A stretch of 64,000 bases of DNA, from NCBI GenBank assembly GCA_025455885.1, contig JALOLR010000009.1, positions 104,374 through 168,373 on the forward strand, written 5' to 3'. The DNA is from Acidimicrobiales bacterium. GTDB taxonomy: Bacteria > Actinomycetota > Acidimicrobiia > Acidimicrobiales > Acidimicrobilacustridaceae. Both the position numbers and the translations under genes were made by a program. This document shows, piece by piece, positions 41,578 through 50,466 of the stretch; within the stretch, counting starts at the first letter, position 1; every line of letters begins with the position of its first letter. A model generated the notes under the pieces. The model saw only the letters and a program-made list of their open reading frames with translations. It was not told the DNA's origin and did no database searches.

Positions 41578-42694
41578 TGGGGGCTCCTCGCAGGGCCTCC
41601 AGGCCGGGGAGGTCGCCGTTCTCGAGCAGCTCGAGGGAGGCACCTCCACCGGTGGAGACGTGGTCGATGTCGTCGGCCAGACCGAAGGCGTCGAGCGCGG
41701 CCGCGGAGTCGCCGCCACCCACGACGGTGAACCCCCGGGCGTCGGCCATGGCCTGGGCGACGGCCCGGGTGCCGGCCGCGAAGCGGGGGTCCTCGAACAC
41801 GCCCATCGGGCCGTTCCAGAACACGGTCCGGGCGTCGGCGATCAGGTCGCCGAAGGCGGCGGCGCTGCCGGGGCCGATGTCGAGGCCCTTCCAGCCGGCG
41901 GGGACGTCGGCGCCGATCTGGCGCACCTCACCCCCGGCCTCGGGGCGACCGATCTCCCCGCCGGGGCCCAGCGCGGTGAGGTCGTCGGGCACGTGGATGG
42001 CCACGCCCGACTCGAGGAGGCGACGGCAGGTGTCGATCTGGTCGGGCTCGACGAGCGAGTCGCCGATGCCGTGGCCCTCGGCGGCCAGGAACGTGAAGCA
42101 CATGCCGCCGCCGATCACCAGGGCGTCGGCGACGCGCCCGAGCGCCTCGATGACACCGAGCTTGTCGGAGACCTTCGAACCGCCGAGGATCACGACGAAG
42201 GGTCGGGCCGGGTCGTCGCGCAGCGGCAGGAGGACCTCGACCTCCCGTTCGAGGAGCCGCCCGGCGGCGGAGGGCAGGAAGCGGGGCGGCCCGACGATCG
42301 ACGCGTGCGCGCGGTGCGAGGCCCCGAAGGCGTCGTTGACGTAGGCGTCCTGTCCCTCGATGAGCTTCTGGACGAAGGCGGGGTCGTCGCCGGTCTCACC
42401 GGGGTCGAAGCGCAGGTTGTCGAGCAGCTCGACGCCCGGCGCGAGCTCGGCCAGGCGGGCCCGGACCGGTTCGACGGAGTACCTGGGGTCGGGAGCGCCC
42501 TTGGGTCGCCCGAGGTGGGTGCAGGCGGTGACGTGGGCACCTTGTCCGAGCAACCACTCGATGGTGGGGAGGGCGGCGCGGATGCGGAAGTCGTCGACGA
42601 TCTCGCCGTCGGCGATCGGCACGTTGAAGTCGGCCCGGAGGAGGACCCGCTTCCCGTCGAGGTCGCCGAGGTCCTCCAGCGTGGGAACGCTCAT
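41567..42694 (-). CDS. pgk: Phosphoglycerate kinase
   Basis: PGK makes ATP from 1,3-bisphosphoglycerate in glycolysis. The 375-residue product has the substrate block VLLRADFNVPI, ACTHLGRPKG, FVVILGGSKVSDKL, and the nucleotide-binding C-terminal region with TVVGGGDSAAA and VSTGGGASLELL. The protein is shorter than the usual ~390-400 residues but lacks no catalytic block. It follows gap with seven bases between them and overlaps tpiA. Confidence 0.96.
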   Translation of the reverse strand: MSVPTLEDLGDLDGKRVLLRADFNVPIADGEIVDDFRIRAALPTIEWLLGQGAHVTACTHLGRPKGAPDPRYSVEPVRARLAELAPGVELLDNLRFDPGETGDDPAFVQKLIEGQDAYVNDAFGASHRAHASIVGPPRFLPSAAGRLLEREVEVLLPLRDDPARPFVVILGGSKVSDKLGVIEALGRVADALVIGGGMCFTFLAAEGHGIGDSLVEPDQIDTCRRLLESGVAIHVPDDLTALGPGGEIGRPEAGGEVRQIGADVPAGWKGLDIGPGSAAAFGDLIADARTVFWNGPMGVFEDPRFAAGTRAVAQAMADARGFTVVGGGDSAAALDAFGLADDIDHVSTGGGASLELLENGDLPGLEALRGAPNAR

Positions 42695-42701
42695 CGAGCG
42701 A

Positions 42702-43712
42702 CTACTGGTTCGCAGCGCCGACGGTCTGCACGAGGTCGACGAGTCGGTTCGAGTAGCCCCACTCGTTGTCGTACCAGCCGAGGATCTTCACCAGGTTGCC
42801 CATGGCCATCGTGAGGCCGGAGTCGAAGGTGCACGACGCCGGGGAGCCGACGATGTCGGAGGAGACGATCGGCTCGTCGCTGTACACGAGCACCTTCGAC
42901 ATCGGGCCGGAGGAGGCCGCCGCGGCGAACGCCTCATTGACCTCTTCCTTGGTGACGTCGCGCCCGAGGACGCCCACGAAGTCGGTGATGGACCCGTCGG
43001 GGATCGGCACCCGGAGGGCAGTGCCGTCGAGCTTGCCCTTCATGGCCTGCAGGACGAGGCCGGTGGCTCGGGCGGCGCCGGTCGAGGACGGGACGATGTT
43101 GACCGCGGCAGCGCGGGCGCGGCGCATGTCGGAGTGGGGGCCGTCGACGAGGTTCTGGTCGCCGGTGTAGGCGTGCACCGTGGTCATGAGGCCCTTCTCG
43201 ACGCCGAAGGCGTCGTCGAGGACCTTGATCATCGGGACGAAGCAGTTGGTGGTGCACGATGCGTTCGACATGACCTTGTGGGCGGCCGGGTCGAACGTGT
43301 CGTCGTTGACGCCGACCACGAAGGTGGCGTCGGCGTTGGTGGCCGGGGCCGACACGATCACGAACGGCGCGCCGGCGTCGAGGTGCGCGGCGGCCTTGTC
43401 GCGGTCGGTGAAGAAGCCGGTGGACTCGACCACGACGTCGACGCCGAGGTCACCCCACGGGAGCTCCTTCGGGTCGCGGATCGCGGTGATCTTGACGAGC
43501 TTGCCGTCGACGACGATGCCCTCGTCGGTGGCCTCGACCGTCGCGTCGAGGCGACCCATCACCGAGTCGTACTTGAGGAGGTGGGCCATCTCGGCCACCT
43601 TGCCGAGGTCGTTGGCAGCGACGATCTCGACGTCGGCCCCCGACTGCTTCACCGCCCGGAAGAAGTTGCGGCCGATTCGACCGAAGCCGTTGACACCGAC
43701 GCGGATCGTCAT
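42702..43712 (-). CDS. gap: Glyceraldehyde-3-phosphate dehydrogenase, type I
   Basis: GAPDH oxidises glyceraldehyde 3-phosphate with NAD. The 336-residue product starts TIRVGVNGFGRIGRNFF, has the catalytic Cys in SNASCTTNC, the His in TTVHAYTGDQNLVDGPH, and WYDNEWGYSNRLVDL at the C-terminus. ATG 43712 has a GGAGG site nine bases upstream. Aspartate is absent at the loop after the second strand in the expected NAD position (VAANDLG has Asp), so NAD use is consistent. It is the first gene of gap-pgk-tpiA-secG. Confidence 0.96.
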   Translation of the reverse strand: MTIRVGVNGFGRIGRNFFRAVKQSGADVEIVAANDLGKVAEMAHLLKYDSVMGRLDATVEATDEGIVVDGKLVKITAIRDPKELPWGDLGVDVVVESTGFFTDRDKAAAHLDAGAPFVIVSAPATNADATFVVGVNDDTFDPAAHKVMSNASCTTNCFVPMIKVLDDAFGVEKGLMTTVHAYTGDQNLVDGPHSDMRRARAAAVNIVPSSTGAARATGLVLQAMKGKLDGTALRVPIPDGSITDFVGVLGRDVTKEEVNEAFAAAASSGPMSKVLVYSDEPIVSSDIVGSPASCTFDSGLTMAMGNLVKILGWYDNEWGYSNRLVDLVQTVGAANQ

Positions 43713-43751
43713 TGCACGTGCCTCCAAGGAGCTCGCCAGAAGTGGACCCAT

Positions 43752-43764
43752 CCGATCAGATCGG
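43752..43764. promoter_or_regulatory. Small palindrome upstream of gap
   Basis: CCGATC-A-GATCGG is a perfect 6-bp inverted repeat with a one-base centre, 39 bases upstream of the gap start. It may be an operator for the glycolytic operon, but a 13-base palindrome can arise by chance. Confidence 0.25.
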
Positions 43765-43837
43765 TCGGGGTGGTGCCAGTCTCGCCGATCGGACCCCCCA
43801 TCTCGAACAGCCGCCCCCCCCAGATCTCGAACTGTGG

Positions 43838-43883
43838 AAGAAGCCTCGCCGGGAAGAAGGCTCGCCGGGAAGGAGTCGCCGGG
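43838..43883. repeat. Three tandem 14-16-bp repeats at the 3' end of rapZ
   Basis: Three imperfect copies, AAGAAGCCTCGCCGGG, AAGAAGGCTCGCCGGG and AAGGAGTCGCCGGG, run directly into the rapZ stop codon. They lie between rapZ and gap. The function is unknown; they could be slippage products. Confidence 0.75.
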
Positions 43884-44738
43884 TCAGCGGCCGAGGTCGC
43901 GGTGGGTGACCCGCAACGCCAACCCGTCGCCGCGCAGGCGACCGGCGATCTCCTCGGCGATGGCCACCGACCGGTGCCGTCCGCCGGTGCAACCGAACGC
44001 GATCGTGAGGTACGACTTGCCCTCCCGCACGTAGGCCGGCAGGAGCAGCTCGAGCAACGAGCTCAGCTCCCCGAGGAAGTCGGCGGTGATGTCCTGGCCG
44101 AGCACGTAGTCCTTGACCGGATGATCGAGGCCCGTCTGAGGACGCAGCTCCTCGACCCAGTGCGGGTTGGGCAGGAACCGGCAGTCGATCACGAGGTCGG
44201 TGTCGAGCGGCAGGCCGTGCTTGTAGCCGAACGAGACGATGGTGGTCTGCATCCCCGAGGCGGGGGTGTCGGCGGCGAAGAGGTCGAGCATGCGGGTGCG
44301 CAGCTCGTGGACGTTGAGCTCGGAGGTGTCGACGACGACGTCGGCCTCCTCCTTCACCGCCCCCAGCAGTTCCCGCTCGGCCTCGATGGTGTCGGCGAGG
44401 CTGAGGTCGGGGGCAGCCAGCGGGTGACGCCGGCGGCTGCTCTCGTACCGCCGGACGAGGACGTCGGTGCTGGCCTCGAGGTAGGCGATGCGCACCCTCC
44501 CGCCCTGGGTCCGCAACGCCTCGAGGGCCTCGAGCACCTCGTCGTGGTACGGGCCCGTGCCGACGACGAGGACGACCTTGGAGATGCCGGCCCCCGGAGC
44601 GTGGGCCAGCTCGGCGACCTTGGTGATGAGCGACGGCGGGAGGTTGTCGATGACGAACCACCCGAGGTCCTCGAGGATGTTGGCGGCCTCGGAGCGACCG
44701 GCGCCGGAGAGCCCGGTGATCACGACGAAGTCGCTCAT
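43884..44738 (-). CDS. rapZ: RapZ/YvcJ-family nucleotide-binding protein
   Basis: The family binds ATP/GTP; E. coli RapZ guides RNase E to GlmZ, while the actinobacterial role is not settled. The 284-residue product has the P-loop GLSGAGRSEA, where Arg replaces the usual Lys as in other actinobacterial members, the Walker B-like VVVDTSELNVHELR, and the C-terminal domain with VIDCRFLPNPHW, AFGCTGGRHRSVAIAEEIA. The usual neighbours yvcK and whiA are missing between this gene and gap. ATG 44738 is divergent from the membrane protein at 44824. Confidence 0.92.
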   Translation of the reverse strand: MSDFVVITGLSGAGRSEAANILEDLGWFVIDNLPPSLITKVAELAHAPGAGISKVVLVVGTGPYHDEVLEALEALRTQGGRVRIAYLEASTDVLVRRYESSRRRHPLAAPDLSLADTIEAERELLGAVKEEADVVVDTSELNVHELRTRMLDLFAADTPASGMQTTIVSFGYKHGLPLDTDLVIDCRFLPNPHWVEELRPQTGLDHPVKDYVLGQDITADFLGELSSLLELLLPAYVREGKSYLTIAFGCTGGRHRSVAIAEEIAGRLRGDGLALRVTHRDLGR

Positions 44739-44823
44739 GCGGGAACGCTACCGGCCGGCCCGCGACGGCGGGTCGTCGGCCGGCACGGCAGGAAGCCTTG
44801 ACGTCCGACATACCGTTGTCCAC

Positions 44824-46482
44824 GTGCCGTCCGACCTACGCGACCCGGCTGCCGGACAGGCCAGCGACTTGCCTCGCCAGGGATTGCCGGGAACGCCCTG
44901 GAACGTCGCTGCGGTCCTCGTCGGGGTGCTCACGGCCGCGACGTTCCTGACCGAAGCGATATTCCTTCTCCGAGCTCGGGCCCGGGTCTTGATGACGACG
45001 ACACCCGACGATTCCTTCTATTACCTGGAGATCGCTCGACGTGCGGCAGCGGGAGAAGGATTCACGTTCGACGGCATCAATTCCACCAGTGGCTACCACC
45101 CGCTCTGGCAGTGGATGCTGATCCCCCTGGCATGGATGTTCCCCGGCGAGGAGACGTATGTGAGGGCGGTGCGGTTGATCGCCCTCGCCCTCGTCGCGAT
45201 CGCCTTCGCGTTGGTGGCTCGCGTGATCTGGCGCTCTGGCGGCCCCCTCCCGGCCATGGTCGGCGTCCTCCTCGCCAGCCGCAACCTCGAGTTCCTCCGG
45301 TCCTTGGACAGCGGCATGGAGACACCCGTGGTCCTGCTTGCTCTGGCCCTCCTGCTGAGCGCGCTCGTCTGGTTCTTCGAAGCGCCCAATCCACGACGCG
45401 CCGCGGTCGTCGGGTTGACGTGCGCGCTCCTGGTGCTCACTCGACTCGACATGGCCGTCGTCGTACCCGTCGTCGGGCTCTCGATGCTGTGGCGAACCCG
45501 GCGATGGTCCTGGGCGGGCTGGTGGATCGCCGGCGCGGCAGCGCTGTCGCTGCCATTCGCAGTGCATCACATCACCACTCACGGCTTACGGCTGACCACG
45601 AGTGCAACGGTCAAGAGGTACTGGGTCGACGACCTCATGACCGATCTCGGGGGCCGATTCTCCGGCGGCCATCTCACCTACGTGGGCGACGTCGTGAACC
45701 GATACGTGCGAACGCTCGGGGATCAGGTCTCGACGAACCTCCTACCCACTCCCCTGAACGGCCTGGTCACGATCGCGGTGATCGGTCTCACGTGCCTCGG
45801 TGCCGCGGCCTCGATCCGGCACATCCGAAGGGAGCGGATCGGACTCAGCCCGACAGGGGCAGCTGCCACGACAGTCGGGGTGCTCATCGCCGGAAAGGCG
45901 CTCCTCGACATCTACACCGTTCCGCAATGGGCGCTGAGCTGGTACTCAGCCCCGGCCCGGGTCGCAGTGAGTTTCGCCGTCGGCGTGGCCGCGGTCCATG
46001 GAGCGAAGATCCTCGTCCGCAACGGAGCCACACGATGGATCCTCCTGCCGATGATCGCCGCGATGGTGCTCCTCCCGCTCGGCACACGCAATGCGATCTC
46101 GGGCCGGGCAACGACCCTGGCGTGGCAACTGCAGGTGGATCGCGCGGCGGAGTGGATCATCGACAAGGGACCGTCAGGCCGGTACGGGGCCTTCGATGCC
46201 GGCCTGCTCGGCTACCGCCTCGAGTCAACTGTGGACCTCGTCAATCTCGACGGACTCGTGAACGACAACGAGTTCGCCGACTATCTGGAGTCCCGGCCAT
46301 CGAGGCCGGAAGTGATCCGGCGCGAAGGGATCGACGTCCTCGCGAACGTGCTGGAGGTAGATGTGCGCGAAACGGACTGGGCCTGCGCCGAAACCCTGTG
46401 GGTCGGGGATCGCAGCGTCCGTTCCACGGCGAATACGGACGGTCCGGATCGGATGTACGTGCTGGACGTCCGCGGCTGCTGA
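44824..46482 (+). CDS. Polytopic membrane protein, GT-C glycosyltransferase-like
   Basis: The 552-residue protein has about ten hydrophobic helices. After the first helix, an outside loop carries TTTPDDSFYYLEIARRAA and GYHPLWQWMLIPLA, a form of the acidic DD motif and the HPLW block seen in a GT-C family of unknown specificity. The C-terminal ~110 residues form a soluble outer domain (LQVDRAAEWIIDKGPSGRYG, LVNLDGLVNDNEF). GTG 44824 is the likely start because upstream codons lie in rapZ. Its codon usage is less extreme at third positions than the neighbours, which hints at later acquisition. Confidence 0.8.
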   Translation: MPSDLRDPAAGQASDLPRQGLPGTPWNVAAVLVGVLTAATFLTEAIFLLRARARVLMTTTPDDSFYYLEIARRAAAGEGFTFDGINSTSGYHPLWQWMLIPLAWMFPGEETYVRAVRLIALALVAIAFALVARVIWRSGGPLPAMVGVLLASRNLEFLRSLDSGMETPVVLLALALLLSALVWFFEAPNPRRAAVVGLTCALLVLTRLDMAVVVPVVGLSMLWRTRRWSWAGWWIAGAAALSLPFAVHHITTHGLRLTTSATVKRYWVDDLMTDLGGRFSGGHLTYVGDVVNRYVRTLGDQVSTNLLPTPLNGLVTIAVIGLTCLGAAASIRHIRRERIGLSPTGAAATTVGVLIAGKALLDIYTVPQWALSWYSAPARVAVSFAVGVAAVHGAKILVRNGATRWILLPMIAAMVLLPLGTRNAISGRATTLAWQLQVDRAAEWIIDKGPSGRYGAFDAGLLGYRLESTVDLVNLDGLVNDNEFADYLESRPSRPEVIRREGIDVLANVLEVDVRETDWACAETLWVGDRSVRSTANTDGPDRMYVLDVRGC

Positions 46483-46487
46483 ACGAC

Positions 46488-47243
46488 TCAGCCCCGCGTC
46501 GCGACGAGGGTGAGCAGACGGGGGATCGTGTCGGCGGCGCCGTATTCGGGGGCGCGGTCGAGGAACCCTGGCGGGGGCGGCGGTTCGAGGAGGCGCTCGA
46601 GGCGGAGGCCGACGTCGGCCATGGTGTTCACGTAGCGGCCCAACGGTCGGTGGAGGAACCGGATGAACACCCCCTTCTCGACCTGCTCGACCTCCTCGGT
46701 CTCGGCCAGGTAGGGCCCGATCCGCCAGTACTGCTCGGGCGGGTCGAGCACGTGGTCGTCGATCCAGCCGCTCCCCGGCGTGGAGATCAGCGGGTGGTTC
46801 AGGCAGAAGACGAAGCGGCCACCGGGCCGCAGGACCCGGGCCACCTCGGCCAGGGCCTCGTCGAGATCGTCGATGTGCTCGAACACCAGGCAGCAGACCA
46901 CGGCGTCGAACGACGCATCGGCGAACGGGAGGGCCTCGGCCCCCGAGCGCAGGTAGTCGACCCCTCCCCCCCGCCGCCGGGCCTCGACGATCTGGTTGAC
47001 GGTCGGGTCGAGGCCGACGACGAACCGGGACCCGTCGCCGTCGGCGACGACGTGGCGCGCCACCTGGCCCTCGCCGGTGCCGACCTCGAGGACCCGCTCG
47101 TACCCGCGGGTCCACTCGGCGACGATCGGCAGGATCTGCTCGGTGTACTCCGGATCGGCACCCTCGGTGAACTGGCGCTGCCACCACTCCGAGTGCGCCT
47201 CCCAGAGCTCGGCGTTCCCCGACGGCGGGTTCGTGCCGGTCAT
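46488..47243 (-). CDS. SAM-dependent class I methyltransferase
   Basis: The 251-residue product has motif I VLEVGTGEGQVARHV, motif II VVGLDP, a motif IV DAVVCCLVFEHI and post-motif LRPGGRFVFCLNHPL. This is the UbiE/Methyltransf_11 layout; the substrate is unknown. An N-terminal AHSEWWQRQFTEGADPEY segment is typical of actinobacterial members. The ATG at 47243 overlaps the uvrC stop by four bases, so it is coupled to uvrC. It converges with the membrane protein gene ending at 46482. Confidence 0.87.
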   Translation of the reverse strand: MTGTNPPSGNAELWEAHSEWWQRQFTEGADPEYTEQILPIVAEWTRGYERVLEVGTGEGQVARHVVADGDGSRFVVGLDPTVNQIVEARRRGGGVDYLRSGAEALPFADASFDAVVCCLVFEHIDDLDEALAEVARVLRPGGRFVFCLNHPLISTPGSGWIDDHVLDPPEQYWRIGPYLAETEEVEQVEKGVFIRFLHRPLGRYVNTMADVGLRLERLLEPPPPPGFLDRAPEYGAADTIPRLLTLVATRG

Positions 47244-49135
47244 GCCGGCGACGTCGGCGACGGGCCCGCCGGGCCGTGGATCCGGTCGTGGACCGCCTGC
47301 GCGACCGGGTCGGGCAGCCAGGAGAGGGCCTGCAGCGTGGCCAGCGACGCCGTCTTGACCGCCCCGACCCCTCCGAGCTCCCTGACCAGGCGAGCCTTGC
47401 GGGTGGGACCGAGACCGGGGATCCCGTCGAGCACGGAGGTGGTCATCCGCTTCCCCCGGAGCTGGCGGTGGTAGCCGATGGCGAAGCGGTGGGCCTCGTC
47501 CCGGATGCGCTGGAGCAGGTAAAGGGCATCGCTGCCGCGCGGCACCCGCACCGGATCGGGGCGGCCGGGTCGGTAGACCTCCTCGAACTGCTTGGCCAGC
47601 GCGGCCACCGGGATCTCCTCGTCGAGCCCGAGCTCCTCGAGGACCCGGACCGCCACCCCGAGCTGGCCCTTGCCGCCGTCGACGAGCAGCAGCTGGGGCG
47701 GATACGAGAACTTCCCGCCCCGTTCGGCGACCGGCTTCTCCCGGTCGTCGAGGTAAGCGGTGAGGCGTCGGGTGAGGACCTCCTCCATCGCCGCGAAGTC
47801 GTCGTTGCCCTGACCGCTGCGGATCCTGAAGCGCCGGTACTCGCTCTTCTTGGGCAGACCGTCCTCGAGCACCACCATCGAGCCCACGTAGTCGCTGCCC
47901 TGGATGTGGCTCATGTCGTAGCACTCGATGCGCAGCGGCGCCTCGGGGAGATCGAGGTGGGACTGGAGCTCGTTGAGCGCCCGGGCCCGGGTGTTGTGGT
48001 CGGAGGAGCGGCGCAGGCGGTGACGGGTCAGCTCCTCCTCGGCGTTGCGGGTCACCATGGCCAACAGCTCGCGCTTGTCACCCCGCTGGGGCACCCGGAT
48101 CGTGACCTTCGAACCCCGCTGGAGGGCGAGCCACTCCTCGTAGAGGGCCGGGTCGGCGCTGTCGACCGGGACCAGCACCTGCTTGGGGACCCCGAGGGGG
48201 GGCGGGTCGGCGTAGAGGCCCTCGAGGATGCGGTCGACGAGCTCGTGGTCGGTCAGGTCCTCGGTCTTGTCGACCACGAAACCCTTGCGCCCCAGCACCC
48301 GGCCACGACGCACGAAGAACACCTGGACGGCGGCCTCGAGCTCGTCGCCGGCGAGGCCCACGACGTCGAGGTCCTCGTTCCTCTCGACGACCATCTGCTG
48401 CTTCTCGCTAGCCCGCTGCACGGCACCGAGGCGGTCGCGCAGCCGGGCCGCCCGCTCGAACTCGAGCTCACCGGCGGCGTCGCGCATCTCGGCCTCGAGC
48501 CGCGAGACGACGGCGTCGGTGTCACCGGCGAGGAAGGCGACGAGCTCGTCGACGAGCACGTCGTACGCCTCCTTCGTGATCTCGCCGACGCACGGACCGG
48601 AGCACTTCTCGATGTGGAACAGCAGGCACGGACGACCGAGCCGCTCGTGACGCCCGAACTTGTTGGCCGAGCAGGTGCGAACCGGGAAGGTGCGCAACAA
48701 CAGGTCGAGCGTCTCGCGGATGGCCCAGGCGTGGGCGTAGGGCCCGAAGTACCGGGTGCCCTTGCGCTTCGCCCCGCGCATCACGGTGGCCCGGGGCCAC
48801 TCGTCGTCGAGGGTCACAGCGAGGAACGGGTAGCTCTTGTCGTCGCGCAGCCGGATGTTGAAGCGCGGCTGGTGCTGCTTGATGAGGCTGTACTCGAGCA
48901 TGAGCGCCTCGACGTCGTTGCGGACCTGGATCCACTCGACGGACTCGGCGGTGGCCACCATCTGGGCGGTGCGGGGCGCAAGGTTGCGGGGGTTCTGGAA
49001 GTAGTTCGAGAGGCGCTGGCGCAGGCTCTTGGCCTTGCCGACGTAGATCACCCGACCGTGGGCGTCCTTGAACTGGTAGGAGCCCGGCTCGTCCGGGATC
49101 GTGCCCGCAGGCGGTCGTTGGACCATCGACGTCAT
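47240..49135 (-). CDS. uvrC: Excinuclease ABC subunit C
   Basis: UvrC makes both incisions in nucleotide excision repair. The ~631-residue product has the GIY-YIG domain (SYQFKDAHGRVIYVGKAKSL), a UvrB-binding UVR motif (LEFERAARLRDRLGAVQ), the RNase H-like C-terminal nuclease region (RIECYDMSHIQGSDYVGSMV, LLLVDGGKGQLGVA, DEAHRFAIGYHR) and a final helix-hairpin-helix (LDGIPGLGPTRKARLVREL). Start is ATG 49135 or 49126. It heads a short operon with the methyltransferase. Confidence 0.96.
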   Translation of the reverse strand: MTSMVQRPPAGTIPDEPGSYQFKDAHGRVIYVGKAKSLRQRLSNYFQNPRNLAPRTAQMVATAESVEWIQVRNDVEALMLEYSLIKQHQPRFNIRLRDDKSYPFLAVTLDDEWPRATVMRGAKRKGTRYFGPYAHAWAIRETLDLLLRTFPVRTCSANKFGRHERLGRPCLLFHIEKCSGPCVGEITKEAYDVLVDELVAFLAGDTDAVVSRLEAEMRDAAGELEFERAARLRDRLGAVQRASEKQQMVVERNEDLDVVGLAGDELEAAVQVFFVRRGRVLGRKGFVVDKTEDLTDHELVDRILEGLYADPPPLGVPKQVLVPVDSADPALYEEWLALQRGSKVTIRVPQRGDKRELLAMVTRNAEEELTRHRLRRSSDHNTRARALNELQSHLDLPEAPLRIECYDMSHIQGSDYVGSMVVLEDGLPKKSEYRRFRIRSGQGNDDFAAMEEVLTRRLTAYLDDREKPVAERGGKFSYPPQLLLVDGGKGQLGVAVRVLEELGLDEEIPVAALAKQFEEVYRPGRPDPVRVPRGSDALYLLQRIRDEAHRFAIGYHRQLRGKRMTTSVLDGIPGLGPTRKARLVRELGGVGAVKTASLATLQALSWLPDPVAQAVHDRIHGPAGPSPTSPA

Positions 49136-49334
49136 CGTACGGGGGGTCACCCCCGGCCCGGATGCCCGGCGCCCCGGGGAGCGCGCGACCCGGCTCGCAG
49201 CCCTACACTGAGCGTGCCGGCCTGGTCTCCGGCACCATTTCGGACACCGAGACCGACATCCCCGTGGCGTGGCGACCAGGCTGCCCCCACCGGTCACCAT
49301 CGGTGCCCACTTCCCTGTGGGGGTACCTGACAAC
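49136..49334. other. Divergent uvrC/nadA promoter region
   Basis: About 200 bases separate the starts of uvrC (minus) and nadA (plus). No small gene is supported. A possible -10 (TACACT, 49204-49209) faces nadA, with no clear -35. A G/C hairpin (GGGGG-TCA-CCCCC around 49142-49154) lies close to the uvrC start. Confidence 0.3.
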
Positions 49335-50456
49335 ATGCTCCGGCTCCAGATCCCGCTCCCCGAGCGGTACGCCGACGCCACCCAGGCCGATCTCGCGGCC
49401 CGCATCGAGGCCGCCAAGGCCACGCTCGGCGACCGGGTCTTCGTCCTCGGCCACCACTACCAGCGCGACGAGGTCATGCGCTGGGCCGATGCCCGCGGCG
49501 ACTCGTTCCGCCTGTCGGTGCTGGCCCAGGAGCACCCCGAGGCGGAGTACATCGTCTTCTGCGGCGTCCACTTCATGGCCGAGTCGGCGGACATCCTCAC
49601 CGGCGACCACCAACAGGTCATCCTCCCGGACCTCAACGCCGGCTGCTCGATGGCCGACATGGCCGACCTGGAGGAGGTCGAGGAGGCGTGGGAGGCGCTG
49701 GCCCGGGTGACCGACATCTCCCAGGTGGTCCCCATCACCTACATGAACTCGTCGGCCGCGCTGAAGGCGTTCGTCGGTGAGCACGGCGGCGCGGTGTGCA
49801 CCTCGACCAACGCCCGGGCGGTGCTCGAGTGGGCGCTGTCGCTCGGCGACCGGGCCGACGACGGGGCCGGGGGTCGACAGGTGCTGTTCTTCCCCGACCA
49901 GCACCTCGGGCGCAACACCGGGCACCAACTCGGCTTCACCGAGGACGACATGGCCGTGTGGAACCCCCGCCTGGAGATGGGCGGGCTCTCCGACACCGAG
50001 GCCAAGCAGTCCACCTTCCTGCTCTGGAAGGGGCACTGCTCGGTGCACCAGCGCTTCCGCCCCGAGCACATCGAGGCGTTCCGCGCCCAGCACCCCGACG
50101 GCATCGTCGTCGCCCACCCCGAGTGCGCCCGCGAGACCTGCGCTCTCGCCGATCAGGTCGGGTCGACCGACTTCATCATCAGGGCCGTCGAGGCGGCCCC
50201 GCCCGGCTCGGTCATCGGCGTCGGCACCGAGATCCACCTCGTGAACCGACTCAACGACGAGACACCCGACAAGACGGTCGTCTCGCTCGATCCGCTCGTG
50301 TGCCCGTGCTCGACGATGTTCCGCATCGACGCCGCCCACCTGTGCTGGGTGCTCGAGGGCCTCGTCGAGGGACGGGTGGTCAACCGCATCACCGTCGATG
50401 CCGATACGACCGAATGGGCCAAGGTCGCACTGGATCGCATGCTCTCCATCACGTGA
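49335..50456 (+). CDS. nadA: Quinolinate synthase NadA
   Basis: NadA condenses iminoaspartate with dihydroxyacetone phosphate to quinolinate for NAD synthesis and holds a 4Fe-4S cluster. The ~373-residue product has VLGHHYQRDEVM, the cluster cysteines in NAGCSMADM, ARETCALA and CPCSTMFRID, and the VCTSTNARAVLEWA block. The frame opens at 49269, but ATG 49335 fits the family better. nadB and nadC are not in the window. It is divergent from uvrC, with a ~200-base intergenic region between them. Confidence 0.94.
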   Translation: MLRLQIPLPERYADATQADLAARIEAAKATLGDRVFVLGHHYQRDEVMRWADARGDSFRLSVLAQEHPEAEYIVFCGVHFMAESADILTGDHQQVILPDLNAGCSMADMADLEEVEEAWEALARVTDISQVVPITYMNSSAALKAFVGEHGGAVCTSTNARAVLEWALSLGDRADDGAGGRQVLFFPDQHLGRNTGHQLGFTEDDMAVWNPRLEMGGLSDTEAKQSTFLLWKGHCSVHQRFRPEHIEAFRAQHPDGIVVAHPECARETCALADQVGSTDFIIRAVEAAPPGSVIGVGTEIHLVNRLNDETPDKTVVSLDPLVCPCSTMFRIDAAHLCWVLEGLVEGRVVNRITVDADTTEWAKVALDRMLSIT

Positions 50457-50466
50457 CGGGCCGGCG

